Assembly: GCF_029227915.1 (NCBI RefSeq)
Contig: NC_079889.1
Coordinates: 4,156,001-4,216,000 of the forward strand
Direction of reading: 5' to 3'
DNA length: 60,000 bases
Origin: Hydractinia symbiolongicarpus
Taxonomy: Eukaryota > Cnidaria > Hydrozoa > Anthoathecata > Hydractiniidae
Numbering within the stretch: position 1 is the stretch's first letter; each line of letters opens with the position of its first letter. Positions 12,125-22,309 of the stretch are shown here, in pieces. The notes under the pieces are model-generated. The model searched no databases and had not been told where the DNA came from. It saw only the letters and a program-made list of their open reading frames with translations. Both the position numbers and the translations under genes were made by a program.

Positions 12125-15100
12125 ATGCAAGCAATTGTATTAGGCAATTTATTAGTTTATTTGTTTATATTATATTCATGCCACTATGATGTAGTTTCTG
12201 GAAGTCAATCCGCTAATTTGCATAACGAGAAGCGAAACCTTCATATAAACACTCCACCTTTGAGCGGAGATTATGGTCTTGCAATTCAAGCTAGAGATTG
12301 TGCCAAAAGAATTCTCGAAGAAAACTTGGACGCAAGCACACATCCTTGTAACCCTGAAGCTCTCAACGTTGGAGAAAACATATATGTTGCAAGTGCATAC
12401 GGCGAACCTCTGCTAGAAAATGCTATTAAGCCGTGGTATGTGCAAAACACGTACTAAAGTTTTTATATGAATATTTTTTTAAACGAATGGATGAGTTTGA
12501 GAATGTCTGCAAATCAGCAAAATTTCAAAGAAGAAATTTTACTGATATTTCAATTTCTCCAATAGGCGCAACAGACTACTTTTCTTTGACACTGAAATTT
12601 TTGTGGAATTCAATTTTTGTGTTTTTGCCACTCTTATAGATAGATGTTGGATAGCAAAAATTTGTAATAGATAGATGTTGGATAACAAAAATTTGTAATA
12701 GATAGATGTTGGATAGCAAAAATTTGTAATGCATTGTATGCTTAAAATATAAGAACAATTTTAGTCTAGACATGTGAAAAAATTAGAAAATCTTGAGCTG
12801 AAGACAACTTGCCTAGCTCTTATAAAAAAATTGTATTATATCTTGAGTTTGGATTAAATTGTTTAAATGTAAGGTAAGAACAGCGCTTCTTTCACATTAT
12901 TTGTAGCGACTTGTTTTTTTTTTAATCAGGTATGCGGAGGTAAAAGATATTGATTTTTCCAATGATGTATGGGTTTTCACTGCTGATAACACAAAAGTTG
13001 GTCATGTCACACAGGTAAATGACATTATTACATGCTCTTTTGTTAAAAATCATTATGTGGGTACTCTAATCTATATTTTTTGCAAAAAATGGCGTTACCT
13101 TACGGTATTTCGTTTTTGCTAGTCCATTTTTGCGAGCGTTTTGTTTAATTTATTTTCGCGAATTTTAATCAAAAAAGATTAAAATTTTATAATTCGATTC
13201 ATAAAACTAAATGATACTAAAATAGAAAATGCGTTTAATGCGGAAATAAATAATTATAATAGAATAAATTAAAAAATAATTTTTAATTTCAAATTCTTGA
13301 CGTTTTGTGTGGACTTATTTTTGCGAATTTCGTCAAAAATCGCCAATATTATTACACGTAAAAATAAATTCTGATAAGGTAGCTTAATATCTACAGTGGA
13401 ATTCTTCGATTTCACATCTCGAACTTAGTCCCTTTACTATACCAAGTTTTTCTTTATGTACCCGAACTTAACAAATGTCCCGAATTCCAGATAAACAAAG
13501 TCCACTATATACCTTAATAAATCAGTATAGACAACCTTTTAAAGTAGCACACATAAGCTCAAAACATACACCTCTATAAATCTAAAGCGTGAATGGTTCA
13601 GTTTTGGTGCTTTACAAAACATAACATGGTGAAAAATATAACAATTGACCTTGCCAATTCTTTCAGCCAATCAATTAATACTAAAGTAAAATTACATCAC
13701 TTAAAAAATGAAATATTTAGAGTGAAAATTAAGCATACCGCAAATAAAAATCAATCTTCTACAATACACCTACTACTGTATGCTACAGTCACTTTTATAT
13801 TTCTCCTACAAAACTAGAAGATTTTTATGATTCATTTTTATTTGCGTCATCTTGTAGTTTTTTTGTTTTTTTTGGAAACTTGCCAATGGCTGAGAGAACA
13901 AGTAAAAATTAATTGTTCTATAAATAACCTGGGGATTAAATTTGGAGTTCTTTTCCTGCCTTTTGTTCTTTCATAGATTTTCTCCATTTGTATTAAAAAT
14001 CAAAAGCATGCACCGATTTCCGACAGGTTTCCGCTTAAATTATGACCTTTATGCACGCGAAAGTTAATACTTTTCAAAGGAATAACTTTTATAAATTTTT
14101 ATGTAACTTCAATGAACAGATCAGGTGACTTCTCATTTATAGAGATTAATCTTAATTCCTGCCAAAAATAGTAGCAAAACACAAATACTTCACAATTACA
14201 ACATAGAAAAATGACATATGCTTAAAAGTAAAAGCAACAAAACTGTCTTATCGTGAGTGGAAGAGACTGCACCTATCACTTTCCTTTCAAGCACGATTTA
14301 ATTTAATAAACACAAAAACGTTTAGATGCTAAATGTAAAAAACACCAAAGAACCATTGTTCACAATTAGGCCTTTTCAAAATGCTTTCCGTTCAAAAAAA
14401 ATCGATCAGATTTAGAAAAGTTGTTGCCACCCTTTCAAGATCGAAACTTTTGATTTGAAACTTTAAGAAAACAAACATTTACGTTTGGTTGTTTGGGCAA
14501 AGCGTGTTGTCGAGTGTAATTTCAAAGTTTTATTTTTGTCAACAATATTTTACCTATTCAAAATAAGACCAGCAGAAGAAAATCTCTAAATGCAACAAAC
14601 GCAAAAATTCTTTTAGTAGCGCATATTATTTTCTTATTATGATTATTCTTATCATTATTATTTTATTTTTTCTACACTTTCGTCCATATAATATTTCCAA
14701 CTATAATACCTCAAATGTTTGTTTCTTTAGATGTTGTGGGTTGCTTCCAGTGCGGTGGGTTGTGGTGGGGCTAAGAAACCAATCAACGGTTATGGAAAAC
14801 ACACAATTGTTATAATCTGCAGATATTCCCCAATGGGAAACCGCTATCAAGGAGATTTTTTACGGAATAATGTCAAACCTCCAAAAGGTAACATCTTTAA
14901 ATATTAAAAAATATTAAAAAATATTAAAAATATTAAAAATTAGGTGTATTTACTTATCACAGTATTGAAATTTTTAAAAACGCTTCCCCTTCAGAAGTTT
15001 CTGAGTTTTTAGGGTAACATGTCAAAATTTTTGGCCGTTTGAATTTTGCGAATTAAATTTTAGTCTACCCTATACAAAATAGGAAAAAATTTGTAAATTT

Positions 15101-15586
15101 GCCCTGGATTTTTTTAAAAGTTGGAAAAATCGTTTAAATTGCAAGGGTCGCATTTTTTGACAGGTCTGCTCTATAGAATAATACACGTAATGCTGACATC
15201 AGCAATAGTTATCACATTTTGAAAGAAATAAGTTCGCTGTTAACATTGACAAGTGAACTTTGAAAAATAAGATTGCTTGAATTTAATATAGAAATAAATA
15301 AATAGAAATAATAATAAGAAACTATTTGTAACTTCGAAATTTGCCAACTTTTTTGCAATATTTTGTTTTGTTGTTTTGTTTTTTTTTGTTTTGTTTTTGT
15401 GGGGGGTGTAGATTACGTTCAGTTTGTTATTAATAATCGCTTTTAATTTTTGTTTTAGCTACAGCAACTGTTACAAACTGTGCGAACCAGGCTTTTTGTG
15501 TCTCGTATGCGGTTTCACATTGTACAATCGGCTCGTTTAAAGATCTAGTTAAATCCATGTGTCCAAAATTGTGTGGGTTATGTTAA
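12125..15586 (+). CDS. Secreted CAP/SCP domain protein with C-terminal ShK domain (4 exons)
   Basis: Exons 12125-12435, 12930-13014, 14731-14887 and 15459-15586 have GT..AG borders and matching phases. They give a 226-aa protein. Residues 1-26 look like a signal peptide. The CAP domain follows, with the N-terminal HNEKRNLH block (33-40), GENI (83-86), G-H-V-T-Q-M-L-W (128-135, CAP1 signature with Val at the usual aromatic position) and VIICRYSPMGN (159-169, exact CAP2 signature). Residues 192-226 form a ShK domain with six cysteines at 192, 198, 206, 219, 223 and 226. A possible polyadenylation signal AATAAA lies at 15591-15596. CAP proteins are extracellular and are common in cnidarian secretions and venoms; ShK domains can block ion channels or serve as structural modules. 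Whether this one is a toxin, a matrix protein or an immune protein cannot be told from sequence. The start is the first ATG giving a signal peptide. Confidence 0.9.
12637..12729. repeat. Three tandem 31-bp units in intron 1 of the CAP gene
   Basis: The unit begins TAGATAGATGTTGGATAGCA and is repeated three times with a single difference (GATAAC in the middle unit). It is a minisatellite-type array, likely variable in length between individuals. Confidence 0.9.
13394..13507. repeat. Possible short pogo-like MITE remnant in CAP intron 2
   Basis: The segment starts TA-CAGTGGAATTC and ends GTCCACTA-TA. The CAGTGGA terminus is shared with the larger element at 38761, but beyond the first seven bases the two ends match poorly. 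A related start (CAGTAGAATTCTGTTTAGTC) occurs at about 35793. It is weak alone. Confidence 0.4.
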
Positions 15587-15863
15587 TGTTAATAAACAAA
15601 TGCAAAGAAACTCATTCTTGTACCTATACCTTCCTTAGTAATTTTAGACTCGTCAATATAACTTGATAAAGCTACCCGTTTTCCTTTTTCTAACGAGAAA
15701 TAATACTCGTAAGGCGATATTTTAAGGCCGGTACTTGTTCTTTCCATGAGAACGAGTGATATGGGAACTTAAGGCTTGCATCCGTCCAAAAACATTTAAG
15801 GAAAAAATTTCTAGGCTTTAAATTGATCTCAATAATACAGAAGCTTATTAGGGCCATGTCCAC

Positions 15864-16205
15864 ATTTTACTGATCAATGTTGTATCTCGAGATCGCAGCT
15901 TCCATCGCGAGATCGAAAACACCTTTCGATCTCGTATATCAAACCTTCAATTTTAAGATCAAAGTTTCCTTTGATCCCGAGATCAAAGCTTCCACCTTGA
16001 GATGTAAGCTTCCATCTTGAGATTGAAGGAAGCTTCGATCTTAAGACGGAAGCTTCGACCTCAAGATTGGAGCTTCGATCTTAAGATGGAAACTTTGATC
16101 TCGAGATCAAAGGAGGCTGCCATCTTGAAATGGAGAGATCAAAAGGTGTTCTTTGATATCGAGATGGAAACTTCGAACTCTAGATACAACATTGATCAAT
16201 AAAAT
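15864..16205. mobile_element. Foldback MITE made of ~20-bp AAGCTTC/GATCTTAAGAT units
   Basis: The outer ends are inverted repeats: ATTTTACTGATCAATGTTGT on the left and the complement of ATTTTATTGATCAATGTTGT on the right, continuing through TATCT. Between them the whole element is a run of about 14-16 units of roughly 20 bp, each of the type 'ATCTTGAGATCAAAGCTTCC'. The left half carries the unit in one orientation and the right half in the other, with the turn near 16030-16040. The element could therefore form a very long hairpin. No coding capacity is seen. A stretch open from 16017 to 16202 is only the repeat read through. Confidence 0.8.
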
Positions 16206-16271
16206 ATAACAATACATCATGTGATTTTTCATTTTATTATTTTAAAAAGCTTTCTAAGGAAATTAAGAAAA

Positions 16272-16577
16272 ACTAGTCGTTAGCCCGTGGAAAATCTACG
16301 GGTTCGCCCGTCCTTTTTGTACCGCATTGCGTGCTTCTCGCTATTGCGCAGCTAAGCTACCATTTTGCGTGACAGACAGACGTATACGGGCATTATAATA
16401 TAGACTAGTCGTTGCCCGTGGAATAATCCACGGGTTCGCCCGTCCTTTATATTTACCCGTCGCAACAAAGTGGATATAAAAATATCGCATTTGATATTCG
16501 TGTTTCCGTAGCATCATTTTCTAACTCAGCGGGGGGTCCGCGCAGAGACAGACAGACGACGGCTATTATTATATAGA
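16272..16577 (+). mobile_element. Head-to-tail dimer of the ACTAGTCGTT short element
   Basis: Unit 1 is 16272-16403 and unit 2 is 16404-16577, directly abutting. Each starts ACTAGTCGTT, carries a small hairpin CCCGTGGAAAATCTACGGG or CCCGTGGAATAATCCACGGG, then GGTTCGCCCGTCC. Each ends with GACAGACAGACG, then a variable stretch, then a TATTATATAGA-type or TATAATATAG tail. The interiors differ (132 and 174 bp), so they are two subfamilies rather than a simple duplication. No transposase is encoded. Confidence 0.75.
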
Positions 16578-16661
16578 TTAGGTTACGGTTTAATAAAAAA
16601 ATGTAGACAAAAGTTATGCACAAACTAAGATAGACAAAACTTTTGATGTTTTATTGATTAA

Positions 16662-17120
16662 TTAACTCTATTCGGGGTGGTAGGGGGATTTCTCCCTCCC
16701 TGCCAGTGTGTCCTTAAAAGATCTTCTTGACTCCATAGTTTTAGTACTACAGTTACTTATCATTACCTAGGTCTCATACCTTTCAAAACCATCAGCAATA
16801 TAGGACTTAGGACTATGCTTAGAACTTTCAACTTGCGACATAAATTTGTGTAGTTAAGAGTACTCACCTTAGAATGTTGTGACACCTGGTTAACTAGGTT
16901 TACCGATTTTCTTGGATTTTATCCAACAATCAAGAAAAATCATATTTTTTCAGCCAATTTCAGACGTAATTGTTTAAAAAACCCTGAACAAATGTCCATC
17001 ATTCGTTTGATAACAAGCAGTTGGAAACCTGGTCTCTCAAAAACAAGCACTAGAGCAGAAACAGGAATCTTTAAAATCTAAGGCTCCCTTTATCAAATTT
17101 ACAGTCTCTTCCTATAATAA
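16662..17120 (-). mobile_element. Decayed copy of the piggyBac-like MITE, inverted and truncated
   Basis: The segment begins TTAACTCTATTCGGGG, a variant of the TTAA-CCCTATTCGG terminus at 2091. Read on the minus strand, the interior shares words in the same order with the element at 2095-2836 (for example TGAAAGGTATG and GATAAAATCCAAGAAAATCG against GTGAAATCCGACAAAATCGG). The far terminus was not found, so the right edge is approximate. Confidence 0.5.
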
Positions 17121-17390
17121 CTCTGCATTGTGTCCGCGAACTTTCTGAATAGATGGATATTGTTTTCTCTTAGATGCTTTGAAGCGACCATATTTCGTGA
17201 AATCTAAAATTGTGTAAGAATTTCAAAAAAACATCATTGTCCTTTAAAATGCCAGAAATTCAGTAGAATTAACCCAGAATTATTTTTTATGCTTTTCTCA
17301 ATTAGACTGATCTAATAGTATGATCTAACAAGTTTTAAGTCAATATATTTGCTGGTATTGTACGTCCAGTTATTGCTTCTTTGAGTCTCA

Positions 17391-17456
17391 CAAACTCGTG
17401 TCATGAAAACCAATGATCCCACAGACTCGTGTCATGAAAACCACAGATTCCACATA
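17391..17456. repeat. Short tandem duplication (~33 bp)
   Basis: The block ACTCGTGTCATGAAAACCA occurs twice, about 33 bp apart (near 17394 and 17427), followed by a third partial unit ending ACTCGAG. It looks like a local duplication without coding value. Confidence 0.6.
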
Positions 17457-17972
17457 CTCGAGTCTGTGGAAGTACTTAATGGCTACTACTGTTAAAGCAA
17501 TGTTTTTTTGCTATATTATTACTTGCTATACTAAAATTACTTTTTTTAAACAAAAAAGTTCTATCATAATAAAATCTTCAAAAATTACAACCATTGCTAG
17601 GCCAATTCCTTTATAATCCATACCAACATCCTTTATCGTTTTCACTGTTAATTATGTAAATCCAAACCATACCTGGCAACAGAAAAACGCTGGTCTAAGA
17701 AAGGTGATATAGCGTGTACGAATTTGCCCATTAACTTACGATTTAAAGACAAGAGACCGGATTTTTTAGGTCAATAAGTGGTCTAGTACGTATGAGAAAG
17801 TCTTAACAGACCTTCTACAAGCACCGATGAAGTCATAGTACTCTAAAGAAGCGTTAGTAGTTTTCTTATATTTTGACAATATTTTTTTTACATAAAAAAC
17901 TGTGTAAAATTTATCCCGGCGAGTAAAACAGGGGCGATCCTTTAGCACTTTTCTGCAATTCATTAATACTTA

Positions 17973-18065
17973 TCTCTATAAAGACGCGTCCTGGAAAGAA
18001 AACACAAAATGCAATATATAAAGGACGGACGACCCCGTGGATTTTTCCACGGGATAATGACTAGT
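17973..18065 (-). repeat. Minus-strand fragment of the ACTAGTCGTT short element
   Basis: Read on the minus strand it starts ACTAGTCATTATCCCGTGG, then the hairpin CCGTGGAAAAATCCACGG and GTCGTCCGTCC. The tail is degenerate. Confidence 0.6.
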
Positions 18066-18904
18066 ATAAATGTATTATATAGCACAAATATGAAAGGGGT
18101 TTAGCATTACATCTTTAACTGCAACATCTTGTCACACAGCTTGTCAATAATTTGTAATCATTAAAACCTCTTTGTAAATTCTTTTCAAATGTTTAAAGAT
18201 GAGCGAACCAAAAAAATAATTTCCTTGTTTATTTCAGTCGTTCTTATAAAGATTTTAACATAACAAAATTTCAGATAAACATACTTCTCAAGCATGAGCA
18301 GATTCTATCGCCCAAAATAAAAATCATAAATCACATTCTCGTCCCCAGAGTTCAAGATTTATCTCAATGAGCTCTGGGAAAGAGAATGCTGAATCTCAAT
18401 GAGGAAACGAGAATGATAAATCAGCATTCACTCCCATTTCCTATTTTTTTTTATTTGACTTAAAAAAAGAGAAAATAAAAAGGTTGCTTTTCTGAATATT
18501 TTTTTCGATAGTTTCTTGGTTAACGATTTTGCTACATAAAACAACTTGTCGTTACGCGCATGGGAAAAAAATGCACACAACATCGCGAATCGAAAACATG
18601 AATTCTCGCAAAAATTATATATGACAAGATTAGCGAAAAAGAAGAAAAAGAAGAGTTGAATTTTAAAGAGAGGAGATGTTAAAGCTTATTATGAGCTGTG
18701 ATTTTGATTTGTTTGTTTGTTTTTCTGCCCTTCCTTGAAATTGCTTTATTTAATTCTATTTAAGACTTAACCTACACAAATGACGTAAAGATTGCATTGT
18801 TTACATCATCAAAAACGCTATTGTTTAAATAGTCGAAAAATGAGAAAAACAACACACGTGAAAGAGAATATAAAGTCTCCTTCTCCACAATTAGACCAGT
18901 AAAA

Positions 18905-18947
18905 CAAGTAGCGTCCTATATTAGAATAATGCATAGGACGCTACTTG
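18905..18947. repeat. Perfect 15-bp stem hairpin
   Basis: CAAGTAGCGTCCTAT (18905-18919) and ATAGGACGCTACTTG (18933-18947) are perfect complements, separated by a 13-base loop. No Rho-type or tRNA-like function applies. It may be the end of a foldback element. Confidence 0.7.
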
Positions 18948-18949
18948 GA

Positions 18950-19165
18950 ATGCGCCAATGACGATTTTACCAATTTGGAATGAACAAATTTGAAATGTGC
19001 AAATGTTGAATTACCTCTATCGAATAGTGAATAATCGCGACCAAATGATAAATTAACACAAATAAATGATAAATTATTACAACCAAATGATAGCTTATAG
19101 AGACCGAATGGTGAATCAGCACAACGAAAGATGAATTTTTGGGACAGAATGATGGCTTGTCGCGA
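18950..19165. repeat. Degenerate tandem repeat with ATGATAAATT-type units
   Basis: Words of the form 'accaaatgataaattaacac', 'ataaatgataaattattaca', 'accaaatgatagcttataga' and 'accgaatggtgaatcagcac' follow one another about every 20-32 bp. They look like an old minisatellite next to the hairpin at 18905. Confidence 0.5.
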
Positions 19166-19797
19166 TAGGATTTACAAACTTATTGAAGATATGGCGCTCC
19201 ATAGAAAAAACTTAACGAAGGAACTACAATTATCATCTAGGAATATTGTGCGTTGATAAAATAGTGTGGTAAAACATTTAAAACTAAAAATTAATTACTG
19301 AGTAAAACATTTGTAGCCTTTGGCGTCTGTATTGTTTTAGAATCTTTTATCGTGTGGTTTGCGTAATTGTTAACCTGATATAAACAACTGATCAATACAT
19401 TGGAAAGTAGATACATGTTGATAAGCCATTCAGCCTCGTTTGGGGTAAAGAAATTTGTAGTTAGATTGATAATATCTGTGCTTAAACATTGCAAACAAGA
19501 GAAAGTTTTTTATAATAAAGTAAATTAAACCTTTTTACAGAAGTTACGTTAATTCGAGGAAATAACGAAACGCTTTTTTTCTCACATGCTTTACCAAAGA
19601 ATGATTTCAATAATTTGTAGCATAATTATACATAATAGGTCAAAATTAGAACAAATTATTTTAGAATAAAACAAAGAGGCGAGTTGAAGTTAACAATCCG
19701 TTAGAGATTTAGAATTTTGGAACGTGCGATCGTGTGTAATCTTGTTTATATTTTTGTTATTGAATATTATTGGTAAACTTGTAGTTCCTGCTTTTCT

Positions 19798-19938
19798 ATC
19801 GTCGTCGTTGCTGTCGTCGGCGCTTAAATTATTTTGTCGTTGTTGATGCCATCGTCGTCGTTACCTTCCTGCCGTCGACGCTTTAGTTCTTTTGTCGTTG
19901 TCGTTGTCGTCGTTAAATTGCTGTCGTTGTTGTTTTGC
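19798..19938. repeat. Imperfect GTC/GTT trinucleotide repeat
   Basis: The region is dominated by TCGTCG, GTCGTT and TTGTCG triplets. All frames stay open on both strands because of the repeat, which explains the overlapping open frames here. No gene is supported. Confidence 0.75.
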
Positions 19939-20833
19939 CGTTCTTATTTTTATTTTATTTTTTGTCTGCATGTTAAGGTGGGCTTCTATGAACACGTTTG
20001 GAGCAACAGTTGTGCACGACAGTCGCACAGTAGTTGCACAACAGTCGCCGTTACGAATTTTCAGAAACACATGTTGTACAACAGATCTACACAACAGATT
20101 TTACAGAGCAAATTGAAGAAGTAAAATTTTTTTCGATATCTACATCAGTTGCAACACGACAAATACTGACTTTAATGAAACCGATCTTTACATTTTAAAT
20201 CAATTAGGTTAAAGATACAAAGTAAGTTGCTTATATCATTAAAATTTATAAAGTTCTCTTACTATAGAACAACAACAACATTAATATAGTGTAATAGTAT
20301 CAGACGTCATACAACTATTAAATTCAATATCGGTAAATATTCCTTCTACTTGTGTTAAGGTAGCAAATTGTGGGAAATATTTAGTGTGAAATTAAGCATG
20401 AGGAACAAAATTTGCATTGGTCTTTACTTCTTTAAAATGACACAAACAGGAATATTTCTCTTTTTTTTTGCTTCTTTAGCCATAAGCAGTATAGAATAAC
20501 TCTAGATAATTCCAATAAACCTTTGTGAGTGAGGGTTGTATTATGTGTTGTAACTCTCTGTGTTCTTAAGTTTGTTTATTTTTGCATACTTTTTCTCCAA
20601 AGAGGGGAAGATTTTGGTTTACTTCAGAACCTACTTGCGTTTTTAAATCACTAGGGGTGAAAGGTGTCCACTTATATGTGTGCTTATTTATGACACACTT
20701 TTCCTTAGTCCAAACTTAACTTTTTGAAAATTAACAAGACTGATAAATATCTGTTGGGCAATCTCGTTCCAAGGATATTTTGCCTTTCGGTAAAAAATTG
20801 GTGGCAGCCTTAGATACTGCGTAATAAAGGCTC

Positions 20834-20849
20834 GGGGGGGGGGGGGGGG
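20834..20849. repeat. Run of 16 G
   Basis: This homopolymer lies 400 bp upstream of the GPCR start. Its length is unreliable in any assembly. A similar run of 13 G lies at 31455-31467. Confidence 0.9.
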
Positions 20850-21247
20850 AGAGGAAGCCCTGGAGACGAAGATGTGTATTAATGCTTAATTGCATAAAAA
20901 AGTTATATGACAGTGATGAATGGTGTCATTACTGGTGACATGTGTCGATAAAAATGTAGTTAATGATAACAGTGCAGTTGATATGAACAAAAACAGTAAT
21001 TTATGTAAATAGTAGAATGTCTGTGTTATTCTAGGTAAAAGAAATGTTTGTTGCTATACGTGTCTGGACAAGCATCTGTAGTTATGGAAATATACAAAGA
21101 AGATAATATCTTGTATTTATATAGTTGGATACATTAATTATTTGGTCTAGTTTGTTGTTTTATACATAACACAAGAGTTGATGTAATTTTACAATCAAAT
21201 GCGATTGGAGTATTCCACACAGAGGATTATAGATATCAATCGTTATT

Positions 21248-22138
21248 ATGGCAAATTGTACGTCTATACTATCGCGGATTGATGTTGACCAGCGACTTTA
21301 CTTTGTAATCACATTCTGTATACTTTCTCTTCTAGCTTCGTTAGGTAACACTATCGTGTTATATTTATTCATTCGATACAAGAGATTACGAACGTCAACA
21401 AATAGATTTCTGGTTTCTTTAGCAATTGGTGATTTGTTATTAGGTGTCGTGCTGGCTCCAGTTAGTATTGCACAACTATTGATACCACCCCACCGCCAAA
21501 ATTGCGCTGTGAATATATTAGGAAATTTCTTAACAACTTTAATGGCTATATCAGGTGTTACACTGGGATGTATTGCTTACGACCGATATTTGCATCTAAA
21601 GTCAACAGAAAGGTATCGTCAAAAAATGACTAGACGTAAACTCAATCTTATGATTATATTGCCATGGTTTACACCATTAATATTGTTGATAACAAAAGTG
21701 TTTGATGCTACCGTAAACACAGTGACAGTATTAGTATTAATGACTAGCGTTTATACTGTCTTGCTATACAGCTACTCCAAATTGATGATGTTAGTAAAGA
21801 ATCGAATACGCCGAGGAGATATACCTATAGACTCTGTACAGGTACGAAATCGAAATATAACCAATTGTATTGGTTGGATTGTATTGGTAGCAATCATATG
21901 TACAGTACCAGTGTTTCTAAATCGAGTATGTTTATTGATTTATTTGACGTCAAAGAAAGGTTGGACTGTATATGAAAAATGGCAACCTTTGATCTTTGCA
22001 GTGTCACATACTTTCTTCATACTCAATTCATGCATCAATCCGATTTTGTACTTTTGGAAACACGCTGGATTCCGAAATAGATTTAAAAAGATGATCAGAC
22101 GAAAACGAAAAATTAAAACCTACCCTAGCGTAAATTAG
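21248..22138 (+). CDS. Class A (rhodopsin-like) G-protein-coupled receptor, intronless
   Basis: Single exon, 296 aa, seven hydrophobic segments. Conserved class A marks are GN in TM1 (33-34), LAIGD in TM2 (58-62), a Cys at the TM3 start (86), DRY at the TM3 end (112-114), Trp in TM4 (140), Pro in TM6 (221) and NPILY in TM7 (264-268). A basic tail (276-290) follows. A glycosylation sequon N-C-T sits at residue 3. TM6 lacks the usual CWxP and reads ICTVP. The loop between TM4 and TM5 is very short and has no cysteine, so the common disulphide to TM3 is absent. Short, intronless class A receptors with missing loop-2 cysteine occur in the melanocortin/adenosine/cannabinoid-type group and in large cnidarian expansions. 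The ligand cannot be inferred. The frame is open and complete. AATAAA at 22302-22307 may be the polyadenylation signal. Confidence 0.92.
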   Translation: MANCTSILSRIDVDQRLYFVITFCILSLLASLGNTIVLYLFIRYKRLRTSTNRFLVSLAIGDLLLGVVLAPVSIAQLLIPPHRQNCAVNILGNFLTTLMAISGVTLGCIAYDRYLHLKSTERYRQKMTRRKLNLMIILPWFTPLILLITKVFDATVNTVTVLVLMTSVYTVLLYSYSKLMMLVKNRIRRGDIPIDSVQVRNRNITNCIGWIVLVAIICTVPVFLNRVCLLIYLTSKKGWTVYEKWQPLIFAVSHTFFILNSCINPILYFWKHAGFRNRFKKMIRRKRKIKTYPSVN

Positions 22139-22309
22139 GTGGAAAAAAGGTTATGAAGCTGATTTGAAAAACGAAAGAATTAAATTTATTATCTGTTGAT
22201 ACTTGTCATTGTACATTGACTACCAACTTTGACACTTTCTAATTATCTTAACGTTCTGACATATAAACAAACACATGTTTTGCTAGAAAATTATAAAGCA
22301 TAATAAATT

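Noticed and set aside
12637-12729. Evenly repeated 31-bp units resembling a CRISPR array
   Set aside because: The units abut with no unique spacers, and the DNA is from an animal. It is a minisatellite in an intron.
16017-16202. 61-codon open frame with a repetitive protein
   Set aside because: It is a translation of the 20-bp foldback repeat.
19834-20124. Overlapping open frames on both strands
   Set aside because: They are produced by the GTC/GTT triplet repeat, which is stop-poor in all frames.
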